Shown: positions 26,813 through 35,771 of the stretch, piece after piece
Layout of the letters: every line of letters begins with the position of its first letter
How positions within the stretch are numbered: position 1 is the first letter of the stretch
Source of the DNA: Sulfurovum sp.
GTDB taxonomy: Bacteria > Campylobacterota > Campylobacteria > Campylobacterales > Sulfurovaceae
Direction: 5' to 3'
Assembly: GCA_020721775.1 (NCBI GenBank)
Contig: DYLZ01000005.1
Span: 1 to 41,134 of the forward strand
DNA: 41,134 nt
Made by a program: the position numbers and the translations under genes
The notes under the pieces: generated by a model
Seen by the model: only the letters and a program-made list of their open reading frames with translations
What the model was told of the DNA's origin: nothing
Database searches by the model: none

Positions 26813-27795
26813 TTCCAAACTCCTTTTATAAATTCACCACATTTTGGACACTTGGAATCAACTATTTTATTCTCACTTGCCATGTATCCGCTTCTATCGA
26901 TCAAAAGCTCCTTGCATTTTGGACAATATGTATTACCGTCACTCACAACATTTCCGAGATAAACATATTTTAATCCATCTTTTTTGCCTATCTCTTTGGC
27001 GCGATTAAGTGTATCTAAGCCGGTCCGTTTAGTGTCAAGCATTTTATAATCAGGATGAAATGCGCTCAAATGCCAAGGCACATCAGCGCCTAGGTCTTTG
27101 GCTATAAATTCTGCCATTTCATTCAAGTCTTCATCACTATCATTTTGTCCTTCTATTATGAGAGTGGTAACCTCTACCCAAATTCCGGCTTTTACCATCA
27201 GTCTCAGCGTATCCTTGACCTCTTCGAGCCCGCCTTTTAATATTTTTTTATAATACTCTTTATCCCAGCTCTTAAGGTCAATGTTCGCGGCATCAACCCA
27301 GCTTTTCATATCTTCGATCATTTCCGGAGATTCAAAGCCATTACTGACAAAAATATTTTTGATGCCATGCTTCGCAGCTATCATACCTATATCTTTTGCA
27401 TATGGATAAAATATTGTAGGTTCGCTATATGTATATGCTATAGATGCGGCATTATGTTTAAGCGCTAATTCAACCATTTGCTCCGGAGTAACTACAATAT
27501 TTTCGTTTACATTTTTTTCTTGCGATATATCCCAATTTTGACAAAATGGGCATTTAAAATTACATCCAACTGTTCCGAATGAAAGTGCAGTGCTTCCCGG
27601 TAAAAAATGATATAGAGGCTTTTTTTCTATCGGATCTACATTTATGGCTATCGGATGAGAATATACCAAATTTACAAGCTCACCATTTTGGTTTTTATTT
27701 ACGCCGCATATCCCAACTTGCCCTTCCTTTAATTTGCAATAATGCCTGCACAACCGGCAAACTATATGGTTTCCTTCTTCTTTATAATATTTCAT
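26809..27795 (-). CDS. amrS: AmmeMemoRadiSam system radical SAM enzyme
   Basis: A 328-residue radical SAM enzyme of the AmrS type, related to pyruvate formate-lyase activases. The [4Fe-4S] motif is C78-x3-C82-x2-C85 in VGCNFKCPFCQNWD. An N-terminal cysteine set (C13, C16, C20, C30) precedes it. The C-terminus has two CPKC pairs (TYCPKCKELL and SKCPKCGEF) that look like a zinc ribbon. AAGGAGG lies upstream of the ATG, and a TATAAA at 27822-27827 may be the -10 box. It heads the operon amrS-amrB-pcm-TPR. The third usual member, AMMECR1 (AmrA), is not in the window, either as a gene or as a fused domain. Confidence 0.9.
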   Translation of the reverse strand: MKYYKEEGNHIVCRLCRHYCKLKEGQVGICGVNKNQNGELVNLVYSHPIAINVDPIEKKPLYHFLPGSTALSFGTVGCNFKCPFCQNWDISQEKNVNENIVVTPEQMVELALKHNAASIAYTYSEPTIFYPYAKDIGMIAAKHGIKNIFVSNGFESPEMIEDMKSWVDAANIDLKSWDKEYYKKILKGGLEEVKDTLRLMVKAGIWVEVTTLIIEGQNDSDEDLNEMAEFIAKDLGADVPWHLSAFHPDYKMLDTKRTGLDTLNRAKEIGKKDGLKYVYLGNVVSDGNTYCPKCKELLIDRSGYMASENKIVDSKCPKCGEFIKGVWK

Positions 27796-27840
27796 TAATT
27801 AGCCTCCTTAACTAAAATAACTTTATATTCTCACGCTAAA

Positions 27841-27849
27841 TGTTATAAT
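27841..27849 (+). promoter_or_regulatory. Extended -10 promoter for the AAA ATPase gene
   Basis: TGTTATAAT at 27841-27849 is a perfect extended -10 element. A start near 27856 would give a leader of about 85 bases that includes a 12-bp tandem repeat. A second -10-like TACAAT at 27913-27918 would give a much shorter leader; either or both may be used. Confidence 0.5.
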
Positions 27850-27862
27850 ATAGCTTTTTAGT

Positions 27863-27886
27863 ATCTTTGTCAATATCTTTGTCAAT
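27863..27886 (+). repeat. Two tandem copies of ATCTTTGTCAAT
   Basis: A 12-bp unit is repeated exactly, at 27863-27874 and 27875-27886, and followed by a partial third copy (ATCT). It lies in the predicted leader of the AAA ATPase gene. Confidence 0.7.
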
Positions 27887-27940
27887 ATCTATGATGTAAA
27901 CTTATTTTTGATACAATAAATAAATTTAAAAGGAAAAAAC

Positions 27941-29674
27941 TTGAAACATTTTATAGATTTCTTAAACGCCAAAGATGTCGAAAAAAGTCCTCTTTTTCAA
28001 CATCTCAAATGTTCTAAAAATGAAGCGATCATTGTACAACACTTGTGCCGCAAATATGCCAAAGGAATAGAAGAGATCGGTACTATCGAGTTGATCTCCG
28101 AGTGTTTTGACACAAAAGGATATGAACATATAAACTATCTTGAACACATTAAAAATATACTTGATCTTGGTTGGGCGGTGCAAAGCAGTTTCGGTCAGAT
28201 CAAGACTCACGAGAGCTCCAAAATAGAGCTGCTAAATACTTCAATTACCCCAAGTGTGTCTCTTCTTAGACTCTTGGAAGAAGGTTCGCTTGATATGCCT
28301 ATGCCTGAAATAAAACCATACACAGATCATCTTGAGTATCTACAAGATCAGTTCGATATGATAACTCTTATGCGCTCGATCGCATCATCCAAGCAGGGCT
28401 TTGGGGATACATCTTTTGTAGGAAGGGCAAAAAATAGACTTTCTATGCTAAACAAAAGAATAGAAGAAAGGCTAAAAATAACAACTGAACCGATCATTGT
28501 GGAAGAATTTTTTAAACAAAGAGGGCTTGACGAAAGAGAGAAAAAGATATTTTTAGCTCTTCTAAAAGAAGAATATAGCGCCGGTGACGGTCAGTTTAGA
28601 GAGATGAACAGCCTGATAGAGCTTATCAGTTTTGATGATTATGACAAGATTAAAAACAGGGCATTGCTTGAAGACGGCTCAAAGCTTATAAGTGATGAGA
28701 TCATAGATTATGATGAGATACTAAATATGTTTGGCGGTATCACAAGATCATTTTTTATAAACGAGGATATCTTACAGCAGATCATTCACCCTAACAAAAA
28801 GAAAAAAGTAACAAAACTAAAATTTGATATGTTGGTAAAAGAGCAAGACATTTTTGAATACCTGGAGCCTACGACATCTCTTGACGATGTAGTGTTACAC
28901 AACAAAACAAGACAAACACTTGAAACAATAATAAAACAGATGGATAAAGATGTTTTTGCAAAATTAAAAGCATGGGGCATTAAAGAGAAAAGAAAAGGCA
29001 TTGATGCAAAGATCATATTTTACGGACATGCGGGTACCGGTAAAACAATGACTGCAGTAAGCCTTGCCAAAACCCTCAAAAAACCGATCCTTTCATTTGA
29101 CTGTTCCAAAATCTTATCAATGTATGTCGGTGAGAGCGAAAAAAATGTAAGGCGTATCTTTGATGATTTCAAAACTTTAAGTCAAAAAGCAAAAGTTGAA
29201 CCCATATTGCTGCTAAATGAGGCTGATCAATTTTTGAGCAGCAGAGTCGAGGGGGCCGGAAGCGGAGCTGATAAGATGCACAATCAAATGCAAAATATAT
29301 TTTTAGAGCAGATAGAAAAATTTGAGGGCATTCTCATAGCTACTACAAACTTGCTTGGCAATATCGACAGAGCATTTTCAAGAAGATTTGACTATAAGAT
29401 CGAGTTTAAAAAACCGACCAAAATACAAAGAGTGCAACTATGGCAAATGATGCTGCCGGAAAATGCCGACTTTGAAGATGATTTTGATATAAGCGCTTTG
29501 GCAAATTATGAATTAACCGGAGCGCAAATACATTTAGTGATCAAAAATACTGCATATAAAGTGGCAGTAAGGGATGAGAGTCTTTTTATGATGAGCGATT
29601 TTATCGAAGAGATACAAAAAGAGATGGGTGCCAGTTTTGACAATGACGGAAAAAGTATGGGGTTTAAGGTATAA
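27941..29674 (+). CDS. AAA-family ATPase with NEAD-type Walker B
   Basis: A 577-residue cytoplasmic protein. The first 300 residues are a helical region I do not recognise. The AAA module has Walker A GHAGTGKT at 362-369, pore-like SMYVGESEKNVR near 392-403, Walker B LLLNEADQF (N426-E427, where most AAA proteins have Asp-Glu), sensor 1 ATTN and the arginine-finger region FSRRFDY. A C-terminal lid with LTGAQIHLVIKN follows. The NEAD variant recurs in a subset of FtsH/CDC48-like AAA proteins, so the protein need not be inactive. The start is TTG with AAGGA 8 bases upstream. Substrate is unknown; single AAA proteins of this kind usually act as remodelling hexamers. Confidence 0.82.
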   Translation: MKHFIDFLNAKDVEKSPLFQHLKCSKNEAIIVQHLCRKYAKGIEEIGTIELISECFDTKGYEHINYLEHIKNILDLGWAVQSSFGQIKTHESSKIELLNTSITPSVSLLRLLEEGSLDMPMPEIKPYTDHLEYLQDQFDMITLMRSIASSKQGFGDTSFVGRAKNRLSMLNKRIEERLKITTEPIIVEEFFKQRGLDEREKKIFLALLKEEYSAGDGQFREMNSLIELISFDDYDKIKNRALLEDGSKLISDEIIDYDEILNMFGGITRSFFINEDILQQIIHPNKKKKVTKLKFDMLVKEQDIFEYLEPTTSLDDVVLHNKTRQTLETIIKQMDKDVFAKLKAWGIKEKRKGIDAKIIFYGHAGTGKTMTAVSLAKTLKKPILSFDCSKILSMYVGESEKNVRRIFDDFKTLSQKAKVEPILLLNEADQFLSSRVEGAGSGADKMHNQMQNIFLEQIEKFEGILIATTNLLGNIDRAFSRRFDYKIEFKKPTKIQRVQLWQMMLPENADFEDDFDISALANYELTGAQIHLVIKNTAYKVAVRDESLFMMSDFIEEIQKEMGASFDNDGKSMGFKV

Positions 29675-29771
29675 AATTATTTCTTTTTTGCTTTAATAAA
29701 AAAATATGATACTAGAACTAAAAAAGAACGATTATTTATTATAATAACATATATTAAACATAGGCTGCGAG

Positions 29772-30302
29772 ATGGGATACGGTAGGATTGTTATTTTTAT
29801 ATTTGTATTTTTTTCAACATTTATATATGCAGCCAAAGAGATAATAATAGATTTAAAAAATCAAAAAATATATGCGATAGAAGATGGTGTCATCATGATG
29901 GATGATAAAATATCTTCCGGCAAAAAAGGGTACAGAACGCCTACGGGTAAATTTAAAATCTTGGAAAAACAGAGGCATCACATCTCGACCATATATAACC
30001 TGCCTATGCCTTATATGTTACGGCTAACAAATAGCGGTGTTGCGATACATCAAGGATATGTGCCAAACTATCCGGCTTCCCATGGATGCATTAGAGTACC
30101 TAAGCGTTTTGCAGAGAAATTATTTTATTGGACTCCGTATAGAACAACAGTATATGTTACATATAATTTTGAAGATTACAATAAAACATTGATCACATAT
30201 GAGCAATTCAAATCCATGAAAGATCAAAATGCTACACAGAGTATTGAACCCTCTGAACAAACCATTCAAGCCAAGAGTTTGCCACGACTAGAACCCCGCT
30301 AG
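29772..30302 (+). CDS. L,D-transpeptidase (YkuD domain)
   Basis: This periplasmic enzyme makes or exchanges peptidoglycan or protein crosslinks at meso-diaminopimelate. The 176-residue protein has a signal peptide (VIFIFVFFSTFIYA, cleavage near residue 20) and the YkuD catalytic set: H93 in GVAIHQGY, then SHGCIRVP with H104, the nucleophile C106 and R108. Residues 145-176 are a polar tail. After the TAG stop at 30300-30302 the same frame stays open for 44 more codons to a TAA at 30435-30437, so the tail may be a recent truncation. It lies about 100 bases after the AAA ATPase gene. Confidence 0.88.
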   Translation: MGYGRIVIFIFVFFSTFIYAAKEIIIDLKNQKIYAIEDGVIMMDDKISSGKKGYRTPTGKFKILEKQRHHISTIYNLPMPYMLRLTNSGVAIHQGYVPNYPASHGCIRVPKRFAEKLFYWTPYRTTVYVTYNFEDYNKTLITYEQFKSMKDQNATQSIEPSEQTIQAKSLPRLEPR

Positions 30303-30470
30303 CTAACGCCTTCGACCTGCCTGGCAAAATTGTCTATCAGTATTTATTCAGAGGATTCAATTGTTAGCAAAGAAATTTTAGATAAGAATATTACGCAAAA
30401 AAAATTTGAATTTACCAACAAACTGACCAAAAAATAATTATTTGGCAAGTTTAGAGAAATTAAAATATTT

Positions 30471-31595
30471 CTATTTAAAGAGATTTTCCAAAGCGGTTGT
30501 ATCTTTTGTTTTAAGCACTTCGTTTGTCTCTGAGGATAAAGTTTTAGGCGCTGTTTGCCCTTCTATCTCATTTAACTCTATTGTCATCCCTGTGAGCATT
30601 GAAGCAAGCCTTATGTTTATCCCGCTTTTACCGATAGCTTTTGCTTTTTGATCACTGGTAATAGAAACGATTGCCTTATCGCCATCAATTTTAACTGATC
30701 TCACCACCGCGGGACTCATAGCTCTAGTTACTAGGATCTCTTTGATATCAGAATGTTCGATACAGTCTATGTTTTCGCCGAGCAATTCATTGCTTACCGC
30801 ATTTATTCTAACACCTTTTACGCCGACCGCTGCGCCAACCGGATCGATGTTCGATCGCATTGCTCTTAAAGAGATCTTTGCTCTCTCTCCGGGAATCCTT
30901 GCGCAATTTGTAATTTCAAGCAATCCGTCTGCAATTTCAGGAACTTCTCTTTCCATAAGAGCTTCAAGAAATTTTGGCGATGTTCTGGAAAGCTCTAGAA
31001 ATAGTCCGAATTTTGGATTTATGCTTACATATCTAAGAAGCGCCTTGATCGTATCTCCCGGCTTAAATTTTTCACCTTTTATACGGTTTCTTTGCTTAAG
31101 AATGCCTCTTAGCTCTCCAACTTCAACATATGTATCGTCTTCGCTGTCAATCCTTGTTACAGTTCCGATAATGATAGTTCCGACTTTCTTTTTGTATCTC
31201 TCTAATATGCTTTGCTCTATCTGTCTTTGTATATGATATTCTAATTCCCTGAAAAGATTTGCAGAAGCCGTTCTGCCGTAATCTTCCAAATTAAACTCAG
31301 ACTTAAATATATCGCCGACTTCGATTGAATCGTCAAACTCTTTAGCAGTACTTAATGCCATAAAGCCTTCTTTGTTGCCGACAACTCTTTCATCCTCATC
31401 ATCTACTATTGTGATCGTTCTAAAGATCTTGTAATCTTTTTTTTGATTATCAACAACAACTTCAAATATATTTTCCGGCGATGTCAATCTTTTTGCCGTG
31501 TTGATAAGCGCTTCTTTAAATGCTTGTAAAGCATGTTTCGTTGAAATGCCTTTTTCATGTGCAATGGCTTCAACTGTATCAATAATTTTTTCCAA
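30471..31595 (-). CDS. nusA: Transcription termination/antitermination factor NusA
   Basis: NusA binds RNA polymerase and nascent RNA to modulate pausing, termination and antitermination. The 374-residue protein has the N-terminal polymerase-binding domain (1-125), an S1 domain (about 135-200, GTIIIGTVTRIDSEDDTYVE), and two KH domains (PVGAAVGVKGVRI near residue 252 and KAIGKSGINIRLAS near 330). The C-terminal acidic repeats of the E. coli protein are absent, as in most bacteria outside Gammaproteobacteria. The start is TTG at 31595 with AAAAGGA 6 bases upstream; no ATG is near. It is monocistronic here and divergent from the HP0268-miaB operon. Confidence 0.95.
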   Translation of the reverse strand: MEKIIDTVEAIAHEKGISTKHALQAFKEALINTAKRLTSPENIFEVVVDNQKKDYKIFRTITIVDDEDERVVGNKEGFMALSTAKEFDDSIEVGDIFKSEFNLEDYGRTASANLFRELEYHIQRQIEQSILERYKKKVGTIIIGTVTRIDSEDDTYVEVGELRGILKQRNRIKGEKFKPGDTIKALLRYVSINPKFGLFLELSRTSPKFLEALMEREVPEIADGLLEITNCARIPGERAKISLRAMRSNIDPVGAAVGVKGVRINAVSNELLGENIDCIEHSDIKEILVTRAMSPAVVRSVKIDGDKAIVSITSDQKAKAIGKSGINIRLASMLTGMTIELNEIEGQTAPKTLSSETNEVLKTKDTTALENLFK

Positions 31596-31713
31596 ATAAA
31601 ATCCTTTTTAATATTCTAAAAAAGCAAAACTAACAACGACAATATATCTTTATGTGATTTTTTGTTTTTGTAGAGTGCAATTTTATCTAAACAATCCTTT
31701 ACTCAAAGTTAAG

Positions 31714-31719
31714 TATAAT
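31714..31719 (+). promoter_or_regulatory. -10 box for the HP0268-miaB operon
   Basis: A perfect TATAAT 44 bases before the first start codon, with an upstream T-rich stretch and no clear -35 hexamer. Predicted start near 31726 gives a leader of about 37 bases containing the AAGGAG ribosome site. Confidence 0.5.
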
Positions 31720-31762
31720 ATGTATTAGTATAGATTTATTCATCCAAAGAAGGAGACATTTT

Positions 31763-31999
31763 ATGAAATTAAAATTAGCAAGAACTAGTTTAAAATCAAA
31801 GCCGAAAGTAGTAGAAATAGAAGAGATCGCAGAGCAAATGCCGAACAAATCAATATTTTATTTCGATAAAGAAAACAGTCATAAAGACATCATTGATATG
31901 GTCAATTACTTTGAAGAAAAAGGTCACAATGTATATATGAGAGAGGTCAAATACGGGCTAAACGAAGATGAGTATATCTACGAAGTACATATTATATAA
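31763..31999 (+). CDS. HP0268-family nuclease
   Basis: A 78-residue protein that matches the H. pylori HP0268 family in length, start (MKLKLARTS), the [21 protein letters not shown] core and the C-terminal end [10 protein letters not shown]0268 has an Smr-like fold and has been reported to have nicking nuclease activity; the family is restricted to Campylobacterota. A strong AAGGAG ribosome site precedes the ATG. It lies 5 bases before miaB, the same order as HP0268-HP0269 in Helicobacter, which supports both the assignment and the phylum. Confidence 0.85.
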   Translation: MKLKLARTSLKSKPKVVEIEEIAEQMPNKSIFYFDKENSHKDIIDMVNYFEEKGHNVYMREVKYGLNEDEYIYEVHII

Positions 32000-32004
32000 A
32001 TTTG

Positions 32005-33309
32005 ATGCAAAAAAAACTCTATATTGAAACACTCGGTTGCGCAATGAATGTGCGAGACAGCGAACATCTTATCGCAGAACTATCGCTCAAAGAAAATTAT
32101 CATCTAACTAACGATATCAAAGATGCTGACTTGATAATCATAAACACATGCAGCGTTAGAGAAAAGCCTGTTGCAAAACTTTTTTCCGAACTAGGCGTAT
32201 TTAAAAAACAAAAAAAACCGGGTGCCAAGCTTGGTGTTTGCGGTTGTACCGCCAGCCATCTTGGGGGTGAAATTATAAAAAGAGCCCCATATGTTGACTT
32301 TGTGCTGGGAGCCAGAAATATATCTAAAATAACGGATGTTTTACACAAAAAACACGCAATAGAAATTGATACGGACCATGATGACAGCTCGTTTGCATTT
32401 GGCGAATTTCGAACAAATCCTTTTAAAGCAATGGTAAATATCTCAATAGGCTGTGATAAAGGGTGTACATTTTGTATAGTTCCGGTTACCAGAGGCGAAG
32501 AGATATCAATTCCAAGTGAGCTTATAATAGAAGAGATAAAAAAATCTGTATCAAGCGGAGCAAAAGAAGTTATGCTTCTTGGGCAAAATGTAAACAATTA
32601 TGGACGAAGATTTAGTAGTGAGAGTAAAATAAAAGATTTTACAGATCTGCTAAGAGAGATAAGTAATATTGAAGGACTGGAGAGAATAAGATTTACATCT
32701 CCTCATCCACTTCACATGGATGATGAGTTTATAGAAGAATTTGCTAAAAATCCAAAAATATGCAAACAGATCCATGTTCCGCTTCAAAGCGGTTCGACTA
32801 AAATTTTAAAAGAGATGAAAAGAGGATATACAAAAGAGTGGTTCTTAAATAGATGCGCTCTCATTCGCTCATTAGTTCCAAATGTTGCAATTTCAACTGA
32901 TATTATTGTAGGTTTTCCGGGTGAAAGCGACGAAGATTTTAACGATACTATGGATGTACTTGAAATTGTCAGGTTTGATCAGCTTTTTTCATTTGCATAC
33001 TCGCCAAGACCACACACACCTGCGGCTACTTATGAAAATCAAGTTGATGAAAAAATTGCATCAGAAAGACTTACAAAACTTCAAAATAGACATACACAAA
33101 TACTTGATGAGATAATGGAAAAGCAGTTAAATACGATACATGAAGTATATTTTGATGAACTTAAACCGAACGGCAAAATAGCAGGCAGAAGCGATGACGG
33201 AAAACTCGTATTTGTAGATGGAAGCGAAGAGTTACTTGGACTTATAAAACCTGTACTTATTACCAAGACTTCAAGAAGTCTCCTTGAGGGTAAAATTATA
33301 GAAAATTGA
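32005..33309 (+). CDS. miaB: tRNA-2-methylthio-N6-dimethylallyladenosine synthase MiaB
   Basis: MiaB adds a methylthio group to i6A37 of tRNA, the step after MiaA. The 434-residue protein has the MTTase N-terminal domain with three cysteines ([27 protein letters not shown]), the radical SAM motif GCDKGCTFC (C-x3-C-x2-C), and a C-terminal TRAM domain (about 375-430). The start is ATG 32005; a TTG one codon earlier is also open. No clear ribosome site is visible, but the upstream stop is 5 bases away, so translation is probably coupled. Confidence 0.96.
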   Translation: MQKKLYIETLGCAMNVRDSEHLIAELSLKENYHLTNDIKDADLIIINTCSVREKPVAKLFSELGVFKKQKKPGAKLGVCGCTASHLGGEIIKRAPYVDFVLGARNISKITDVLHKKHAIEIDTDHDDSSFAFGEFRTNPFKAMVNISIGCDKGCTFCIVPVTRGEEISIPSELIIEEIKKSVSSGAKEVMLLGQNVNNYGRRFSSESKIKDFTDLLREISNIEGLERIRFTSPHPLHMDDEFIEEFAKNPKICKQIHVPLQSGSTKILKEMKRGYTKEWFLNRCALIRSLVPNVAISTDIIVGFPGESDEDFNDTMDVLEIVRFDQLFSFAYSPRPHTPAATYENQVDEKIASERLTKLQNRHTQILDEIMEKQLNTIHEVYFDELKPNGKIAGRSDDGKLVFVDGSEELLGLIKPVLITKTSRSLLEGKIIEN

Positions 33310-33310
33310 T

Positions 33311-33925
33311 ATGAAAAATTTTTTTGTTTATAAAATTGTTCCATTTTTAATATATGCTTTAATGAGAATAATTTGGCTTACAGCCAAAAAAGAGTTTCGC
33401 CCAAAAACATTGCCTAAAATTGATAAGCAATACATATTTGCTTGCTGGCATGGGGAACTGCTTATATCTCCTCAATATTACCGCAAACTTTTTCCAAATC
33501 ATACTGCAGGCGCCATTGCATCGAACCATAAAGATGGACGAATAGTATCAGAAACGATCAAATACCTAAATATTTATCCCATTGAAGGCTCGACATCAAA
33601 AGGCGGGGTAAAAGCTCTTATAAGCTCTCTAGGCGCTCTTAAAAGAGGAGAGGATGTCTTGATCACTCCGGATGGTCCAAGAGGTCCAAGGTTTACAATA
33701 AATGACGGCATTGTAGCATTAGCGCAAAAATCAAATTTAGAAGTTTTTGCCATTAACTTTCAAGCACAAAATTACTGGCAATTAAAAAGCTGGGACAAAT
33801 TTATCATACCTAAACCTTTTAGTAAAATAATCATATACTCTGAAATTATAGATATAAAAGATATTAGCAATGAAGAAGCAAAAAAGCTCATACAAGATAT
33901 TATGCTCAAGCATACAACAATATGA
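33311..33925 (+). CDS. DUF374 lysophospholipid acyltransferase-family protein
   Basis: A 204-residue protein with a hydrophobic N-terminal anchor ([16 protein letters not shown]) and the DUF374 landmarks: [25 protein letters not shown] and [15 protein letters not shown]374 is related to LpxL-type and lysophospholipid acyltransferases, so acyl transfer to lipid A or a phospholipid at the inner membrane is likely; donor and acceptor cannot be read. It starts one base after miaB and overlaps the recombinase gene by 4 bases. Confidence 0.85.
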   Translation: MKNFFVYKIVPFLIYALMRIIWLTAKKEFRPKTLPKIDKQYIFACWHGELLISPQYYRKLFPNHTAGAIASNHKDGRIVSETIKYLNIYPIEGSTSKGGVKALISSLGALKRGEDVLITPDGPRGPRFTINDGIVALAQKSNLEVFAINFQAQNYWQLKSWDKFIIPKPFSKIIIYSEIIDIKDISNEEAKKLIQDIMLKHTTI

Positions 33926-34758
33926 AAAACGATCTTTTAAAGTTTTTAGATGATTTTTTGGACTATCTTTATCAAATAAAAGGGTATAGCGATACGACAA
34001 TAATAACATATGAAATAGCTTTAAAGCAGATGATCGAAAGTAGCCATATTGACGAAGTGAACAATGTTATAAACATAGACATAACACCATTTAGATATAA
34101 CATAATCAAAAATACAAAAAAAACTATCGCCAAAAAGCTTAGTGCTGTACGATCTTTTGTTAAATATTTGAACGATCAAAAAAGCCTAAATGTTAAATAT
34201 TTTCCAAACGAAAGCATCAAAGTCCCCTCAACCCTTCCTAAGCCGATCGAACAAAACTATATTAAAGAGATACTTGAAGATGCAAATATTGAAGAAAAAA
34301 CTATTGTTTATATGCTTTACGGACTGGGCTTGCGGATAAGTGAGTTGGCAAATTTAGAGCTTGACAATATCAAAAACGGCTGGGTATTGGTGCACGGCAA
34401 AGGCGGCAAAACAAGGGAGCTTCCACTGCTTTTAGAGTTAGAAAAAACTATAAAAGAATATTTAGCCATTTACAGTCCTGCAAAATACCTGTTTGAAAAA
34501 AATAAAGCTGCTCTTGGAGCGGCATCTCTTAGGTATAAGCTATCTAAACTTTTTGCAAAGCACGGCATCAAAGCAACCCCCCATCAGCTTAGACACTCAT
34601 TTGCAACACATCTCTTAAATAACGGTGCCAGGATATCTGATGTCAGCGAGCTTTTAGGTCATTCCACTATGGCAACTACTCAAATTTATACAAAATTGGA
34701 AAGTGTCAAAAAAATGGAAGAGTATATGAAAGCGCATCCGCTTGCTAAGAAAGGTTAA
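33922..34758 (+). CDS. Xer-type tyrosine recombinase
   Basis: A 278-residue site-specific recombinase with an N-terminal SAM-like core-binding domain (1-90) and the full catalytic set: R138 in [10 protein letters not shown]160 in HGKGGK, H221 and R224 in [11 protein letters not shown]247 in GHSTM, and the nucleophile Y256 in QIYTK. Length and motifs fit XerC/XerD, which resolve chromosome dimers at dif. Many Campylobacterota use a single, longer XerH instead, so whether this is the chromosomal Xer or an accessory paralogue is open. It overlaps the acyltransferase gene by 4 bases, which argues for a resident rather than phage-borne gene. No dif-like site was recognised. Confidence 0.87.
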   Translation: MKNDLLKFLDDFLDYLYQIKGYSDTTIITYEIALKQMIESSHIDEVNNVINIDITPFRYNIIKNTKKTIAKKLSAVRSFVKYLNDQKSLNVKYFPNESIKVPSTLPKPIEQNYIKEILEDANIEEKTIVYMLYGLGLRISELANLELDNIKNGWVLVHGKGGKTRELPLLLELEKTIKEYLAIYSPAKYLFEKNKAALGAASLRYKLSKLFAKHGIKATPHQLRHSFATHLLNNGARISDVSELLGHSTMATTQIYTKLESVKKMEEYMKAHPLAKKG

Positions 34759-34790
34759 AAGAAAAAATTAGATAAAAAGCAGGCTCTATA

Positions 34791-35771
34791 CTAACAAATT
34801 ACTTCTAAATCAATATTTTCATCATATATATATCCCCGTACAAGCGGTGGTATATGTGATATTCTGCATTTTTCCTTGAACTTTTTTGGCAAAACTGTTT
34901 TTCTATACGGCGCAATAAAGAGCATATCGCAACTTACCCCTATTGCCCAAAGTCCGCCTATGACCACATTTTTGTTTTCCGTCACCTCTTGTCTCTGTTT
35001 TGACGACATTAGGTATCCAAGTTCTTTTAGTATGAGATCTGCTGCTTTTGCTAAATAGCTCATATCTTTCATTTTAGCAACTGCCAGCTCTTGTTGTTTT
35101 AAAATGATCTCATATTTACTCTCCATTAGCAAAGCGTCATTTTTTAAATATTCAAAACTTTTTTTGATACCGCTTTTATACTTTTTGATCAGTTCATTTG
35201 AAAAATTTACTCTAAAATAGTTTCTCTCATACTCTTGGTTGCTATTTGTTTCATCTATAAAATATTTGTGATCGTTTGCTTTTAAATAATCCAAAAGTTC
35301 ATCTTTTGAAAATCCAAGTAACGGTCTAACAAGCAGATAATTTTTCTTTTTAGTAACTTCATTTAAGCCAACAAGTTCACTAACTCCGGCACCTTTACAT
35401 AATCTCATAAGCAGCCATTCCAAATTATCATTTAGTTGATGAGCCGTCAACAAAACATCATATCCTTCTTTGTTTATGATATCTTCAAAAAACTCATAGC
35501 GAAAATTTCTGGCATTTTGTTCAAAATGACTTTTAAATTTTGGAGCAACTGCAGTAAAACATTTGATACCGTAAAGCGATGCCAGCTCTTTCGCATAGGC
35601 AACTTCATCTTTGCTTTGCTCTCTAATCCCATAATCAACAATTGCCAAATCGCATTTTATACCGTTTTGCAATAGCAAAAAAAAGAGAGCCGATGAATCA
35701 ATACCGCCGGAAAATGCAAGAAGATTTTTTTTACTCTCCAAGAGTAAGCAGATATCAGATGATAGGTTCAT
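34791..35771 (-). CDS. tilS: tRNA(Ile)-lysidine synthase TilS
   Basis: TilS converts C34 of the tRNA(Ile2) CAU anticodon to lysidine, using ATP and lysine, so that it reads AUA; it is normally essential. The 326-residue protein has the PP-loop AFSGGIDSSALF near residue 20, the VDYGIREQSKDE segment, TAHQLNDNLEWLLMRL, and the ARNFRYEFF motif. The C-terminal substrate-recognition domains of the E. coli enzyme are reduced, as in Helicobacter TilS. Its start overlaps the end of rimO by 17 bases. It converges with the recombinase gene. Confidence 0.93.
   Translation of the reverse strand: MNLSSDICLLLESKKNLLAFSGGIDSSALFFLLLQNGIKCDLAIVDYGIREQSKDEVAYAKELASLYGIKCFTAVAPKFKSHFEQNARNFRYEFFEDIINKEGYDVLLTAHQLNDNLEWLLMRLCKGAGVSELVGLNEVTKKKNYLLVRPLLGFSKDELLDYLKANDHKYFIDETNSNQEYERNYFRVNFSNELIKKYKSGIKKSFEYLKNDALLMESKYEIILKQQELAVAKMKDMSYLAKAADLILKELGYLMSSKQRQEVTENKNVVIGGLWAIGVSCDMLFIAPYRKTVLPKKFKEKCRISHIPPLVRGYIYDENIDLEVIC

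Noticed and set aside
30742-31236. 164-codon plus-strand ORF opposite nusA
   Set aside because: Fully inside nusA, whose domains are unambiguous; no ribosome site.
33922-34758. Treating the tyrosine recombinase as a prophage or integron integrase
   Set aside because: It overlaps a housekeeping-type operon, and no att site, phage gene or cassette array is near.
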